NCBI GenBank assembly: GCA_965226805.1
Contig: CBDDDW010000026.1
Coordinates: 62,001-126,000, forward strand
Origin: CBDDDW01 sp965226805
GTDB taxonomy: Bacteria; Chloroflexota; Dehalococcoidia; Lucifugimonadales; JAGWBF01
Direction: 5' to 3'
DNA length: 64,000 nt
Below, in pieces: positions 7,715 to 16,601 of this stretch. How positions within the stretch are numbered: position 1 is the first letter of the stretch; every line of letters starts with the position of its first letter. A program made the position numbers and the translations under genes. A model generated the notes under the pieces. That model worked only from the letters and a program-made list of their open reading frames with translations, had not been told where the DNA came from and did no database searches.

Positions 7715-8797
7715 CTAGTCTAGTGTCTCGTAAATAGCTTTACAGCGTGAGAGCTTGGTGAGGATCGCTTGAGCGGAGGCATGCCATACAAACGGCTTGG
7801 GATCCGCGTTGGACGCCGCCAGGTATTCCTTAATCGCGGCGATCAACTCCGGGACGCTCTCGAAACTCCCCCGCCGTACTCTTTTCTCCGTCAACTCCCT
7901 GAACCACCGCTCCACCAGGTTCAACCAAGACGAGCTCGTCGGCGTGAAGTGCAGGGTGAACCGCGGGTGCTTCTCCAGCCACGCCTTCACCTTGGACTGG
8001 TTGTGGGTCCCATAGTTGTCCACAATCAGATGGAGCGGCGTCTCCTTGGAAAACTCCCGGTCCAGTCGCCGCAGGAAGCGCAGGAACTCCTGGTGCCGGT
8101 GCTTAGCCATGCACTCCCCGATCACCCGCCCGTCCAAGACATTGAGGGCCGCAAATAGGGTCGTGGTCCCATGCCGCTTGTAGTCGTGGGTCATGGTTCC
8201 GCAGCGCCCTTTCTTCATAGGCAGGCCGGGCTGGGTACGCTGAAGGGCCTGGATTTGGCTCTTCTCATCCACGCACAGGACCACGGCTTTGTCGGGAGGA
8301 TTGAGGTACAGCCCCACTACGTCGGTGAGTTTCTCGGTGAACCGCCAGTCCTTGGAGAGCTTGAATCGCTTCGTCCGGTGGGGCTGTAACCCGTGAGCGG
8401 ACCAGATGCGCTGCACGGTGGCCTTGCTAAGGCCCTGGGCCTTGGCCATGGTGCGGATGCTCCAGTGGGTTGCTCCGGGGGGTTTGGTCTGGGTAGTGGC
8501 CTGCACCACCTCGTTCACCCGGTCGGCTCCGTAGGTCACCCGCCGGCCCCGGCCGGGTGCGATCTCGGTGAGGGCACTAGGGCCGCCCTGGAGGAAACGC
8601 TGGCGCCAGAGCATGACGGTGGGACGACTGACGCCCACCTCTCGGGCAATCCGGCTATTGGGCACACCGTCGGCGGCGAGGAGGGCGATCCTGGCCCGGA
8701 AGGCGACGCTTTGGGGAGTGTTCTGGGCACGGACCCAGGCTTCCAGCGTTCGGCGTTGCTCGGGAGACATCGTGAGGAGATCAGCTGATTTTGGCAT
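7715..8797 (-). CDS. IS630-family transposase
   Basis: The protein has an N-terminal helix-turn-helix pair (about residues 10-110, with NSRIAREVGVSRPTVMLWRQ) and a DDE domain. The catalytic pattern is visible as CVDEKSQIQAL (first Asp), LIVDNYGTH (second Asp) and SSWLNLVERWF (Glu), typical of IS630 family members. It cuts and pastes the element at TA sites. I chose the ATG at 8797; a TTG six codons upstream is also in frame. The frame is intact, so the element may be active. The stop codon is supplied by the terminal repeat. Confidence 0.9.
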   Translation of the reverse strand: MPKSADLLTMSPEQRRTLEAWVRAQNTPQSVAFRARIALLAADGVPNSRIAREVGVSRPTVMLWRQRFLQGGPSALTEIAPGRGRRVTYGADRVNEVVQATTQTKPPGATHWSIRTMAKAQGLSKATVQRIWSAHGLQPHRTKRFKLSKDWRFTEKLTDVVGLYLNPPDKAVVLCVDEKSQIQALQRTQPGLPMKKGRCGTMTHDYKRHGTTTLFAALNVLDGRVIGECMAKHRHQEFLRFLRRLDREFSKETPLHLIVDNYGTHNQSKVKAWLEKHPRFTLHFTPTSSSWLNLVERWFRELTEKRVRRGSFESVPELIAAIKEYLAASNADPKPFVWHASAQAILTKLSRCKAIYETLD

Positions 8798-8855
8798 GAA
8801 GCAAGCATACCCCAATATCCACTATATATCAAGGCATTTGCGAGACATTAGACTA
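7716..8855 (-). mobile_element. IS630-family insertion sequence
   Basis: The element is bounded by imperfect 25-bp inverted repeats at 7716-7740 and 8831-8855 (about 22 of 25 positions match), both ending in TA, as expected for IS630/Tc1-mariner elements that target TA. It is about 1.14 kb long with a single transposase gene. The transposase stop codon lies within the left terminal repeat. It sits between the MBL operon and a noncoding stretch and does not visibly break a gene. Confidence 0.85.
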
Positions 8856-9373
8856 GCGCGGAACGGAGGAGACGAGTCCACCTCATTTCAGGGTCCCCCT
8901 TGAGTTAGACAAGCAGTTACGCATCCGTAATGATAGCACGAAGTGGGTTGAGCACCAATCATTGCCCAACCCGACCGTATCGCTTCCCATTGCTTTCAGC
9001 TACAAAATCGGTTGTACCCAGCTAGTGGTTAGTCTCATCAAGAACTTGTCTTTCTGAGTAATCATGCCCCGATGCGGCGCCACCGACAGATGAAAATGAG
9101 TTGCATTTCCCCCATGGTTCGACGAGCTCATCCTGAGCGGTAACGGATGGTCTCTCCCCGCTCATCCTGAGCCAGTCGAAGGACGAAGACTTATTTTCAG
9201 AGCAGCGGGGCGAAGAATCTGGTAGTGGGGATGGGTTCACAGGATGGATCCGCCACCTCCTCAGACCCTTCGCCGAGTTTACCCTGAGCGCAGCCGAATG
9301 GGCTCAGAGCCTGCACTGAGCTTGCCGAAGTGGTGACAGAAAACCGACCATTACTTTAGGGACTAACTACTAG
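8856..9373. other. Noncoding stretch between two insertion sequences
   Basis: No supported gene is seen. Apart from the dispersed repeat at 9051-9206, it holds CTGAGC...TCGAAG-like motifs around 9265-9335 of the same kind as in other gaps of this window. The CTAG at 9370-9373 is the target duplication of the IS5-type element. Confidence 0.5.
9051..9206 (+). repeat. Dispersed noncoding repeat, copy A
   Basis: This block starts TTTCTGAGTAATCATGCCCC, includes a TTCGACGAGCTCA motif and a TGAGCCAGTCGAAGGACGA motif, and ends TTATTTTCAGAGCAGC. A second copy with the same order of motifs is at 35642-35833, where the inner part is expanded by one unit. It has no coding potential and seems to be a genome-specific mobile or palindromic repeat. 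Confidence 0.7.
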
Positions 9374-10575
9374 GGAACCTCTGAACAACTCGGCGCAAGC
9401 GTGGATGGGCAGAGTGGTTCCGTTCTTTGGAGACGTTCAGGCATCTTTGTGACGTTCCAGGTCGTGGTTGAGGCGTTCAGACCGTGTCTGTTGTGGCCTC
9501 GAAGCGGCTTTTCGGAGCCATCGCGGCTCCCCGGCCCTGATTTGCGCACTGCGCCCCTCTCATGCCGCCAGACGGCGCTCTGCCGTCATCAAGTTGGCCA
9601 GCCCCAGTAGCAATGCCAGCCGTTGCGCGTTCTTAGCCAACCCTCGGTAGCGCACCTTGGCGTAGCCAAAGCGCCGCTTCACGTACAGGAACGGATGCTC
9701 CACTTTCGCTCTGACCGACGCTTTGCGCTTCTCCGCCAACGCCTCGTAGCTGCCAGGCTCCAGGTGCCGTCGCCGGCCGGGCCTCATCGCCACTCGCCAC
9801 TCCACATCCAACTCTCGATTCTCCAACCGCTTGTCCACTCCCTGATACCCCGCATCCCCCCACACTCGTTTCTCTCCACCGTGCAGCAATCGGTGCGCTT
9901 CTGTCACATCATGCACGTTAGCTGGCGTCGTAGTCATGCTGTGTACCACTCCCGTCTCAGCGTCAGCGCCTACGTGTACTTTCATCCCGAAGCGCCACTC
10001 GTTCCCCTTCTTCGTCTGGTGCATCTCAGGGTCTCGCTCACCCGCACGATTCTTCGTCGATGACGGCGCCTCTATGATGCTCGCGTCCACGATCATCCCC
10101 TCCCGAAGCCGCAGTCCCTGGGACTCCAGATGACGGTTGATCTCCTCGAACAGACTCTGCCCCAACTCATGCTCTTCCAGCAGATGGCGGAAGTTCAGAA
10201 TCGTCGTCTCGTCCGGCAGCGGGCCCGACAGCTTCAACCCTACGAACCGTCTCACCGACTCGACCTCGTAGAGCATGTCCTCCATACCAGGATCGCTCAA
10301 GTTGTAGAACAACTGCACGCAGTGTATCCGCACCATCGCCGACAACTCATATGGTCGACGGCCTCGGCCCGCCTTGGGATAGAACGGACGGATGCGCTCT
10401 TCCATCTGTTCCCACGGGATCAGAGCATCCATGCGCTCCAGGAATATCTCCCGGCGGGTCTTGCGCTTCTTGCTCTCGTATTCCAAGTCCGCAAATGTTG
10501 GCTGGTCCATCAATTATCTCCCCGAACACAGTGCTATTCTCTATGCTACTATGCCCAGACTTGTTCAGAGTATCC
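9374..10575 (-). mobile_element. IS5-family insertion sequence with CTAG target duplication
   Basis: Terminal inverted repeats GGAACCTCTGAACAA (left) and TTGTTCAGAGTATCC (right) bound 1202 bases. Directly outside both ends is CTAG (9370-9373 and 10576-10579), a 4-base duplication that fits the YTAR preference of IS5-group elements. It contains one intact transposase and about 185 bases of noncoding sequence at the left. It landed at the 5' edge of the secreted-protein gene that follows and may have separated it from its promoter. Confidence 0.9.
9560..10510 (-). CDS. IS5-family transposase
   Basis: The 316-residue protein matches IS5-group DDE transposases: an N-terminal DUF772-like segment (IPWEQMEERIRPFYPKAGRG, then VRIHCVQLFYNLSDPGMEDMLYE), then a catalytic domain with IVDASIIEAPSS (first Asp), WGDAGYQG (second Asp) and KASVRAKVEHPFLYVKRRFGY (Glu region with the Y-x2-R-x3-E-like helix). 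The start ATG at 10510 has GGAGA just upstream. No frame damage is seen. Confidence 0.92.
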   Translation of the reverse strand: MDQPTFADLEYESKKRKTRREIFLERMDALIPWEQMEERIRPFYPKAGRGRRPYELSAMVRIHCVQLFYNLSDPGMEDMLYEVESVRRFVGLKLSGPLPDETTILNFRHLLEEHELGQSLFEEINRHLESQGLRLREGMIVDASIIEAPSSTKNRAGERDPEMHQTKKGNEWRFGMKVHVGADAETGVVHSMTTTPANVHDVTEAHRLLHGGEKRVWGDAGYQGVDKRLENRELDVEWRVAMRPGRRRHLEPGSYEALAEKRKASVRAKVEHPFLYVKRRFGYAKVRYRGLAKNAQRLALLLGLANLMTAERRLAA

Positions 10576-10596
10576 CTAGTACTTAGTCAACAAGCT

Positions 10597-11486
10597 TTGA
10601 GACCGCATTTAATCGCAGCTGCTCTAGGGGCAGCTGCCTTCCTGGCGGCCTTCGGGATAGCATTGGCGGTCACGGTCGTACAGGTCACCCGGGAGGTTCC
10701 TGGCACTCTTGCAGTAGCGCAGATCCTGGCCGACGAGAACCTGGGACTGTACCACGATCAGCAAGCGACCGAGCCGGTTACGTCGTTGGAGTTTGTCCTA
10801 ATGCTGCCACCTATGGTACCTCGGGTACCCCCTCCGTCTATGTAAGGAACGAGTCCGACATAGATCTGACCCTTATCGAGCCCTGCCGGGACATATTTGA
10901 CTCTGCATCTGGCCAAAGGATCGGCTACATGAACCCGAGGGTCGATGGGCGGGGCTATGTTTGCAATGTCCAGGTGACGCTGGTTCCAGGGGAGATGGTG
11001 ATCGCGATCACGGACATCCACTGGCTGCAGGAAGGCCTGCAGCCAGGGAACTACTCGTTCACCACCGTGTTCGGTGCCGTGGGCTCGACGGGGGACCAAC
11101 CAGGGCCCGTAGAACCACCGCCGGTCCTGTTTGTGGGCGAGGGCCCCAACGGTGAGCCCGCAGACTTCGACGAGATCATCATCCACATCAACGGGGCACG
11201 TACGTTCGGCGACATATTCCGTGTCTCCCTTGTTGATGGCTCCGCTCCTGACGTGCCATATAGGATAGTCGGAGATGCCGCCGCTCGACTGCCTCTGGCG
11301 GACAGGGACAGAGACGGAGACGTAGACGCAAGCGACGTACAGGTAGTGCTGTCCGGTGATACCGCGGTGGTATCCATCATTCGTCTGTTTGATGCGGCCA
11401 ACGGGCAGCTCCAGTTTTCAGCCGACTCCAACATAGTCTCGGGGGACCGGTTCGCCCTCCGCTGGGCCACGCCCAGGAGACCGTAA
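10597..11486 (+). pseudogene. Secreted protein with dockerin-like calcium motif, frameshifted
   Basis: A leucine/alanine-rich N-terminal segment (HLIAAALGAAAFLAAFGIALAV) looks like a signal peptide or anchor and is followed by a beta-rich extracellular domain. Near 10798 the frame shifts: up to ...SLEFVL it is in the first frame, and the continuation (from AATYGTSGTPSVYVRNESD) is in the third, so one base seems missing. Near the C-terminus DRDRDGDVDASDVQVV resembles a dockerin or EF-hand calcium loop. No ATG or ribosome-binding site precedes the signal segment; the IS5 element ends 21 bases upstream, so the true start may have been lost. The TTG at 10597 is a guess. Function unknown; probably cell-surface. 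Confidence 0.6.
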
Positions 11487-11875
11487 GGGGCAGTTCACCA
11501 CACCCTGGCTCTCTCCCCAAGGGAGCGTCAGTTCTCCGTCCCCTTGTGGGAGGGAGTTAGAGGGAGGGGGCAGTCCACTCTCACCCTGACACTCTCCCGT
11601 GAAGGGAGCGGGGATTTGTTTCCCCAAGATGTGGATCAAGGCAACTTTAGCCAATTATGACCACTGTCACCGCGGTTTCTACTGTTTTCGGTGACGGCGC
11701 TCGTGGGGCGTAATGCAGCAAACGCAACTATCTAGGGGCAGCGGTTCGCCATCCGCCAAAGCCCCGTCCTTGAGGCACCGGGTCTTTGATGGTAACATGG
11801 ATTGATGCATCGTAATGCGATGCAATGGAAGAGGCGGACTGCCGCCTCTGACCGAACCCCAAGGAGCTGAGTTTG
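11487..11875. other. Intergenic region with CTCTCCC-type repeats and two leader hairpins
   Basis: No supported gene. At 11505-11615 there are several degenerate CTCTCCC/GGGAG motifs of the dispersed hairpin type. At 11806-11824 a perfect 7-bp palindrome (TGCATCG, loop TAATG, CGATGCA) and at 11830-11849 a perfect 8-bp stem (AGAGGCGG, loop ACTG, CCGCCTCT) stand in tandem 12 bases before the ribosome-binding site of the DUF1802 gene. Confidence 0.5.
11830..11849 (+). promoter_or_regulatory. Leader hairpin upstream of DUF1802 gene
   Basis: A perfect 8-bp stem with a 4-base loop lies 12 bases before AAGGAG, the ribosome-binding site of the next gene. With the 7-bp palindrome just upstream (11806-11824) it could be an operator or an mRNA structure. 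There is no U-run, so it is not an ordinary terminator. Confidence 0.35.
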
Positions 11876-12484
11876 ATGCTTCCTGACATCTGCCGGGTCG
11901 CCTTCAAGGAATGGGCCGTCGCTGTCCGGGCGATGGCTCGGGGTGAGCAGATTCTCTTGCTCCGCAAGGGAGGGATTCGGGAGGAAGGCAAGAGCTTCCG
12001 TGTCATGTACCCCGACTTTCTCCTCTATCCAACCTTCGAGCACCAGCAGGAAGACCTCCTTAAGGAACCGTACCACCAGGAACTGCGGGAGAGCGTCGCC
12101 GAGGACAGCGGAGATGGCACGACAATCACCTTCTCCCAATGGGCCCAGGTTGAAGAGGTTATCGAGCTTGCCGAAGGGGAGAATGTGGACAACCTCTTCG
12201 CCCACCACATATGGACGCGGAACTACGCTCAGAAGAGGTTACACTGGAAGCCCAGGTATCCTCTTTCCATAATGTTGCTCAGGCTGTACCAGCTAGGGCG
12301 GCCGGAAACTGTGCCCTATCTGCCCTACTACGGAGGCTGCAAGTCCTGGGTGGAGCTTCCGGAAGACGTGCGCCTCGGCCGCATGACTCCCGTGCTCACT
12401 CAGGACCAGTTCATGGCCAAGGTTGGCGACGTAAAGGAGGCGCTGGAGGTTCCCCACCATAATGCCGTAGGAAGGACCGCGTGA
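11876..12484 (+). CDS. DUF1802 family protein
   Basis: The product, about 202 residues, begins MLPDICRVAFKEWAVAVRAMARGEQ and continues with the DUF1802 signature ILLLRKGGIREEGKSF and DFLLYPTFEHQQEDLL. The family has no assigned function. A strong AAGGAG lies 9 bases before the ATG; a TTG just before the ATG is an alternative. The stop TGA overlaps the GTG start of the aldo/keto reductase, so the two are translationally coupled, which suggests a linked role. Two hairpins in the leader may regulate it. Confidence 0.8.
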   Translation: MLPDICRVAFKEWAVAVRAMARGEQILLLRKGGIREEGKSFRVMYPDFLLYPTFEHQQEDLLKEPYHQELRESVAEDSGDGTTITFSQWAQVEEVIELAEGENVDNLFAHHIWTRNYAQKRLHWKPRYPLSIMLLRLYQLGRPETVPYLPYYGGCKSWVELPEDVRLGRMTPVLTQDQFMAKVGDVKEALEVPHHNAVGRTA

Positions 12485-13485
12485 AATACCGAAGCCTCCC
12501 TGGGACCGATCTGGACTTATCCGAAATCGGCTTCGGCTTATGGACCCTGGGCACCAACTGGTGGGGCCGTATCGAGGAGTCGGACAAGGTCCGGCTTCTG
12601 GAGAAGGCCTTCGACCTAGGCGTTACCTTCTACGATACTGCGGACACCTACGGGGAGGGGTACGGGGAGGAGATCCTGGGTAAAGTGTTGAAGCCAGACC
12701 GTCATAAGATAACTATAGCGACCAAGTTCGGCTACGATTTCTACGACAACATCGAGCGCATCGGCCACCAGGAGAGACCTCAGCGCTTTGAGCCGGAGTT
12801 TATCCGCTATGCTTGCGAGCAAAGCCTCCGGCGTCTGCAGACCGATTATATAGACCTCTACCAGCTTCACAATCCCCGCTTGGAGGCGATTGAAAAGGAC
12901 GAGGTATTCGACCTCCTGGACACCCTGGTGGCCGAGGGCAAGATACGCTACTACGGCTCCGCGTTAGGGCCGGACATCGGCTGGTTTGAGGAGGGAGAGG
13001 CATCTATGAAGGAGCGGAAGGTCCGCTCCCTTCAGATCATATATAGCATCCTGGAGCAGGAGCCCGCTCGAAGGTTCTTCCCCATCGCCGCGGAAGAGAG
13101 TATTGGGCTGATCTCTCGGGTGCCTCACGCCTCGGACGTGCTCACCGGCAAATACAAGGAGCTGCCTACCTTCGATCCCGAAGACCACCGTGCCCATCGC
13201 AGGCATGAGTGGCTAGTGCAGGCCCTCGAGAAGGCCGACCGGGTCCGGTTCCTGGCCGAAGATACCCGGCGCACCATGTCTCAGGCAGCTATCAAGTTTT
13301 GCCTGGTCCAGGACACCATCGTGTCGGTCCTGCCCAACATCACAAACGTGGAGCAGCTCGAGGAGTATACCTCGGCCACAGCCATGCCAGACCTGACCGA
13401 GGAAGAGAGCGACCGGCTGGATGACCTCTGGGAGAACGACTTTTACCTGGAGGAGACTGCTCAAGCCTCGAATGAAGTGTCCTAA
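12481..13485 (+). CDS. Aldo/keto reductase
   Basis: A 334-residue protein of the expected length with aldo/keto reductase (beta/alpha)8 motifs: LGFGLWTLG-like GFGLWTLGTNWWG, FDLGVTFYDTADTYGEGYGEEILGKVL containing the catalytic Asp and Tyr, the catalytic-lysine strand ITIATKFGY, and YIDLYQLHNP with the His of the tetrad. It uses NAD(P)H to reduce carbonyls; the substrate is not predictable. GTG start overlaps the TGA stop of the DUF1802 gene (GTGA). Confidence 0.9.
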   Translation: MKYRSLPGTDLDLSEIGFGLWTLGTNWWGRIEESDKVRLLEKAFDLGVTFYDTADTYGEGYGEEILGKVLKPDRHKITIATKFGYDFYDNIERIGHQERPQRFEPEFIRYACEQSLRRLQTDYIDLYQLHNPRLEAIEKDEVFDLLDTLVAEGKIRYYGSALGPDIGWFEEGEASMKERKVRSLQIIYSILEQEPARRFFPIAAEESIGLISRVPHASDVLTGKYKELPTFDPEDHRAHRRHEWLVQALEKADRVRFLAEDTRRTMSQAAIKFCLVQDTIVSVLPNITNVEQLEEYTSATAMPDLTEEESDRLDDLWENDFYLEETAQASNEVS

Positions 13486-13558
13486 GCCGGGGACCGCGGG
13501 CGTCGCCGGCGTCGCTTTCGGTCCCTGTATTGCGTGTGAGCCAGTGTGAGGGTGTGTG

Positions 13559-16357
13559 ATGGAGATCAGCGGACAAATAAACGCCAAAGAAGAGTCGGCC
13601 CCAGAGGCGGGACTGAACCAGCGGAAGCTGGTATACCGCTTCTACGAAGGCGCCGCCGGTATGCGTGACCTGCTCGGAGGTAAGGGCGCCAATCTATGTG
13701 AAATGTCCCAGCTGGGCCTACCCGTGCCGCCGGGGTTCATCATCACTACCGGAGCGTGTCTCGACTACTATGACGGCGACCACCAATTGCCGGTGGGCCT
13801 ATGGGACGAGGTCCGGACGCATATGCGCTGGCTGGAAGATCAGGCAGGGCGTGAGTTCGGTTCTGGCCAGAGTCCCTTGTTAGTGTCGGTGCGTTCGGGC
13901 GCTCGGGTATCCATGCCCGGAATGATGGATACGTTACTCAACCTGGGCATCAATGACGAGCTTGCCGAAGGTCTCGCCGAGCTAATGGGCGACAGGCGTG
14001 CGGCCCTCGACACCTACCGACGGTTCCTTCAGATATTCGCCGGCGTGGTTATGGGCGTCGATTCCTCGGTATTTGAGGGGATACTGGCACGCCACAAGAA
14101 GGAGGCCAGGGTCCGGCTAGACCACGAGTTGAACTCCGAGCGACTGGGTACCGTAATACACGACTTCAAAGCTGCCATCCTCGAGTCCGCAGGTAAAGAA
14201 GTGCCGTCCGACCCGTGGCAACAGCTGCTGGATGCCGTCCAAGCGGTCTTTCAAAGCTGGAATAGCCCCCGAGCAGTCAGCTACAGGGACCACTACAACC
14301 TGCCACACCACTGGGGCACAGCAGTGAATATCATGGCGATGGTCTTTGGCAACCTGGGCGAGGACAGTGGCTCCGGGGTCCTGTTCACTCGGAACCCGGT
14401 CAACGGACAGCGGCACTTGTATGGGGAGTACGTGACCAACGGCCAGGGGGAGGACATCGTAGCAGGTACACGTAATCCTGAGCCTATCTCTACCTTGGCG
14501 ACGAGGTTCCCTCAATTGTACGGAGAGCTGTCGCAGATGGCCCAGCAGTTGGAGAACCACTACCGGGATGTCCAGGATATCGAATTCACCGTGGAGTCCG
14601 GACGCCTGTACCTCCTACAGACTCGCACGGCACAGCGGACTGTTCAGGCAGGAGTGAAGATCGCGGTGGACATGGCTGGGGAGGGGCTCATTACCCGTGA
14701 GCAAGCTCTGGAGAGGCCGAATCCTGAAGAGCTGTCCCAGCTATTTGTGCCCAGTTTCGAGCCCAGGGCCAAGGACTGGAGCGTATCCTTCGGAGCGCTT
14801 CTGGCCAAGGGCTTTGGGGCATCTCCTGGCGCGGCCACGGGCAAGGCTGTTTTTGACGCCACCAGGGCCGCCAACCTGGCGGGGGAGGGCACACCCGTGA
14901 TCCTGGTCCGTCCCGAGACGAAGCCGGAAGATATTCACGGCATCATCGCTTCAAACGGCGTCCTTACCAGCCGGGGAGGAGTTACAAGCCACGCCGCTCT
15001 GGTTGCCAGAGGGCTGGGTGTGCCGTGCGTGGTCGGCTGCGAGGAACTGCAAGTGGATATAGACGGCCAGCAGCTGGCGTCTGACGGACGGGTAATATAC
15101 GAAGGTGACGACTTAAGTGTAGATGGCACCACCGGCGAGGTGTTCTCCGGAACGCTACCAACAGTCCAACCCGATCTGAAGGAGCTGCACGAAGGGCAGA
15201 CCCTCCTATCCTGGGCGGACGAAGTGCGGCGCCTCGGCGTGTGGGCGAACGCCGATACACCCGCCGACGCAAGACGAGCTGTCTCCATGGGGGCCGAAGG
15301 GATCGGGCTCTGTCGCACAGAGCACATGTTCCTTGGGCCGGAAAGGGTGCCCATCGTCCAGAAGATGCTCTTGAATGCCCAAGAGGCAGAGCGATGGGAG
15401 AAGAACCAGGCCGAGGCCACCGCAGGAGGCTCTCCCGCACTGGAGCGGCCCACGGGAGTGGATGAGTTTCATCAGGCCCTGGCTCACTTGAAGCGTCTCC
15501 AGATAGAAGATTTCACCGGCATCTTGCGAGCGATGGGAGAGCGCCCGGTTATTGTCCGTCTGCTCGATGCTCCCCTTCATGAGTTCCTGCCCCGCTACGA
15601 GGATCTGTTGAGGGAAATAGTCACTCTGGAAACCAGGGGCGCTACCGAAGAGCTCCGACCTCGCCGGGAGTTCCTGCAGGTGGTGGATTCGTTGAGGGAG
15701 ACCAACCCTATGCTGGGCCATAGAGGGTGCCGGCTGGGCATAACCTTTCCGGCCATCTACGAAATGCAGGTGGAGGCCCTGATAACGGCCAGCGCCCGTC
15801 TTATCAAGGAGGGCATCGCCGTCCACCCCGAGATCATGATCCCGCTGACCTCCCACGTCAATGAGATGTGGCTGCTTAAGGAAAGGCTGTCCGAGGCTGC
15901 CGAGAGCGCTCAAACGGACGCCGGCGTGAAGGTGGGTTACCTGTTCGGCACCATGATCGAGGTACCGCGTGCGGCTGTTACCGCCGGAGAGATAGCGGCG
16001 GTGGCGGAGTTTTTCAGCTTCGGCACCAACGACCTCACTCAGACCACCTATGGATTCAGCCGGGACGACGCCGAGGGCAAGTTCCTTAACCGCTATATCA
16101 GCGACGGCATTCTTCCAAACAATCCCTTTACGACCCTGGACCCTAACGGAGTTGGTGCGTTAATCCGGATCGCCGTGGAGCAGGGTCGTCGCATAAGACC
16201 CGGCCTTGAGGTCGGTATATGCGGCGAGCACGGCGGCGACCCGGCGAGCATAGCCTTCTGCCACAAAGAGGGCCTGGACTACGTGAGCTGCTCCCCCTTC
16301 CGCGTGCCCGTCGCCCGCCTGGCTGCCGCCCAGGCGGCGCTGGGAGAGTTCAGCTAA
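13559..16357 (+). CDS. ppdK: Pyruvate, phosphate dikinase
   Basis: The 932-residue enzyme has the N-terminal ATP-grasp domain (LLGGKGANLCEMSQLGLPVPPGF, SVRSGARVSMPGMMDTLLNLG, GSGVLFTRNPVNG), the central phosphohistidine domain with GGVTSHAALVARGLGVPCV (catalytic His near residue 475), and the C-terminal TIM barrel with FSFGTNDLTQTTYG and VGICGEHGG carrying the catalytic Cys. It interconverts pyruvate, ATP and Pi with PEP, AMP and PPi, and serves glycolysis or gluconeogenesis. It is slightly longer than the usual 870-900 residues. The ATG at 13559 is preceded by a weak GAGGG. It begins 73 bases after the aldo/keto reductase. Confidence 0.96.
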   Translation: MEISGQINAKEESAPEAGLNQRKLVYRFYEGAAGMRDLLGGKGANLCEMSQLGLPVPPGFIITTGACLDYYDGDHQLPVGLWDEVRTHMRWLEDQAGREFGSGQSPLLVSVRSGARVSMPGMMDTLLNLGINDELAEGLAELMGDRRAALDTYRRFLQIFAGVVMGVDSSVFEGILARHKKEARVRLDHELNSERLGTVIHDFKAAILESAGKEVPSDPWQQLLDAVQAVFQSWNSPRAVSYRDHYNLPHHWGTAVNIMAMVFGNLGEDSGSGVLFTRNPVNGQRHLYGEYVTNGQGEDIVAGTRNPEPISTLATRFPQLYGELSQMAQQLENHYRDVQDIEFTVESGRLYLLQTRTAQRTVQAGVKIAVDMAGEGLITREQALERPNPEELSQLFVPSFEPRAKDWSVSFGALLAKGFGASPGAATGKAVFDATRAANLAGEGTPVILVRPETKPEDIHGIIASNGVLTSRGGVTSHAALVARGLGVPCVVGCEELQVDIDGQQLASDGRVIYEGDDLSVDGTTGEVFSGTLPTVQPDLKELHEGQTLLSWADEVRRLGVWANADTPADARRAVSMGAEGIGLCRTEHMFLGPERVPIVQKMLLNAQEAERWEKNQAEATAGGSPALERPTGVDEFHQALAHLKRLQIEDFTGILRAMGERPVIVRLLDAPLHEFLPRYEDLLREIVTLETRGATEELRPRREFLQVVDSLRETNPMLGHRGCRLGITFPAIYEMQVEALITASARLIKEGIAVHPEIMIPLTSHVNEMWLLKERLSEAAESAQTDAGVKVGYLFGTMIEVPRAAVTAGEIAAVAEFFSFGTNDLTQTTYGFSRDDAEGKFLNRYISDGILPNNPFTTLDPNGVGALIRIAVEQGRRIRPGLEVGICGEHGGDPASIAFCHKEGLDYVSCSPFRVPVARLAAAQAALGEFS

Positions 16358-16532
16358 CCTCAGCGATCCACAGCTGCTGCACCCCCTTGGCTGCCATTCG
16401 AATCTCCCTCGCCATAGAGTTGTCCTTTGGACGCTTCATGTGTCCCCTAAATGCAGTCCCAGTCGGATGTGGCCTGCAGTGGTGCGAGCCTCCACACCAA
16501 GATGCGTCGCCGAGGCCTGCCTATGGGCTCTT

Positions 16533-16562
16533 CAAACTTTCTTAAAGGTTTGGTGATATAAA
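16533..16562 (+). promoter_or_regulatory. Putative operator and -10 box upstream of exported protein
   Basis: An imperfect 20-base palindrome, CAAACTTTCTTAAAGGTTTG, at 16533-16552 is followed by TATAAA at 16557-16562. The palindrome covers the position where a -35 box should be, and no good -35 is present. This arrangement fits an activator site, and the neighbouring OmpR-type regulator is the obvious candidate. That link is inference. Confidence 0.4.
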
Positions 16563-16601
16563 CGCGGGTAGGGGCGTATCAGTTAAGAGGGAGGCATTGG
16601 A

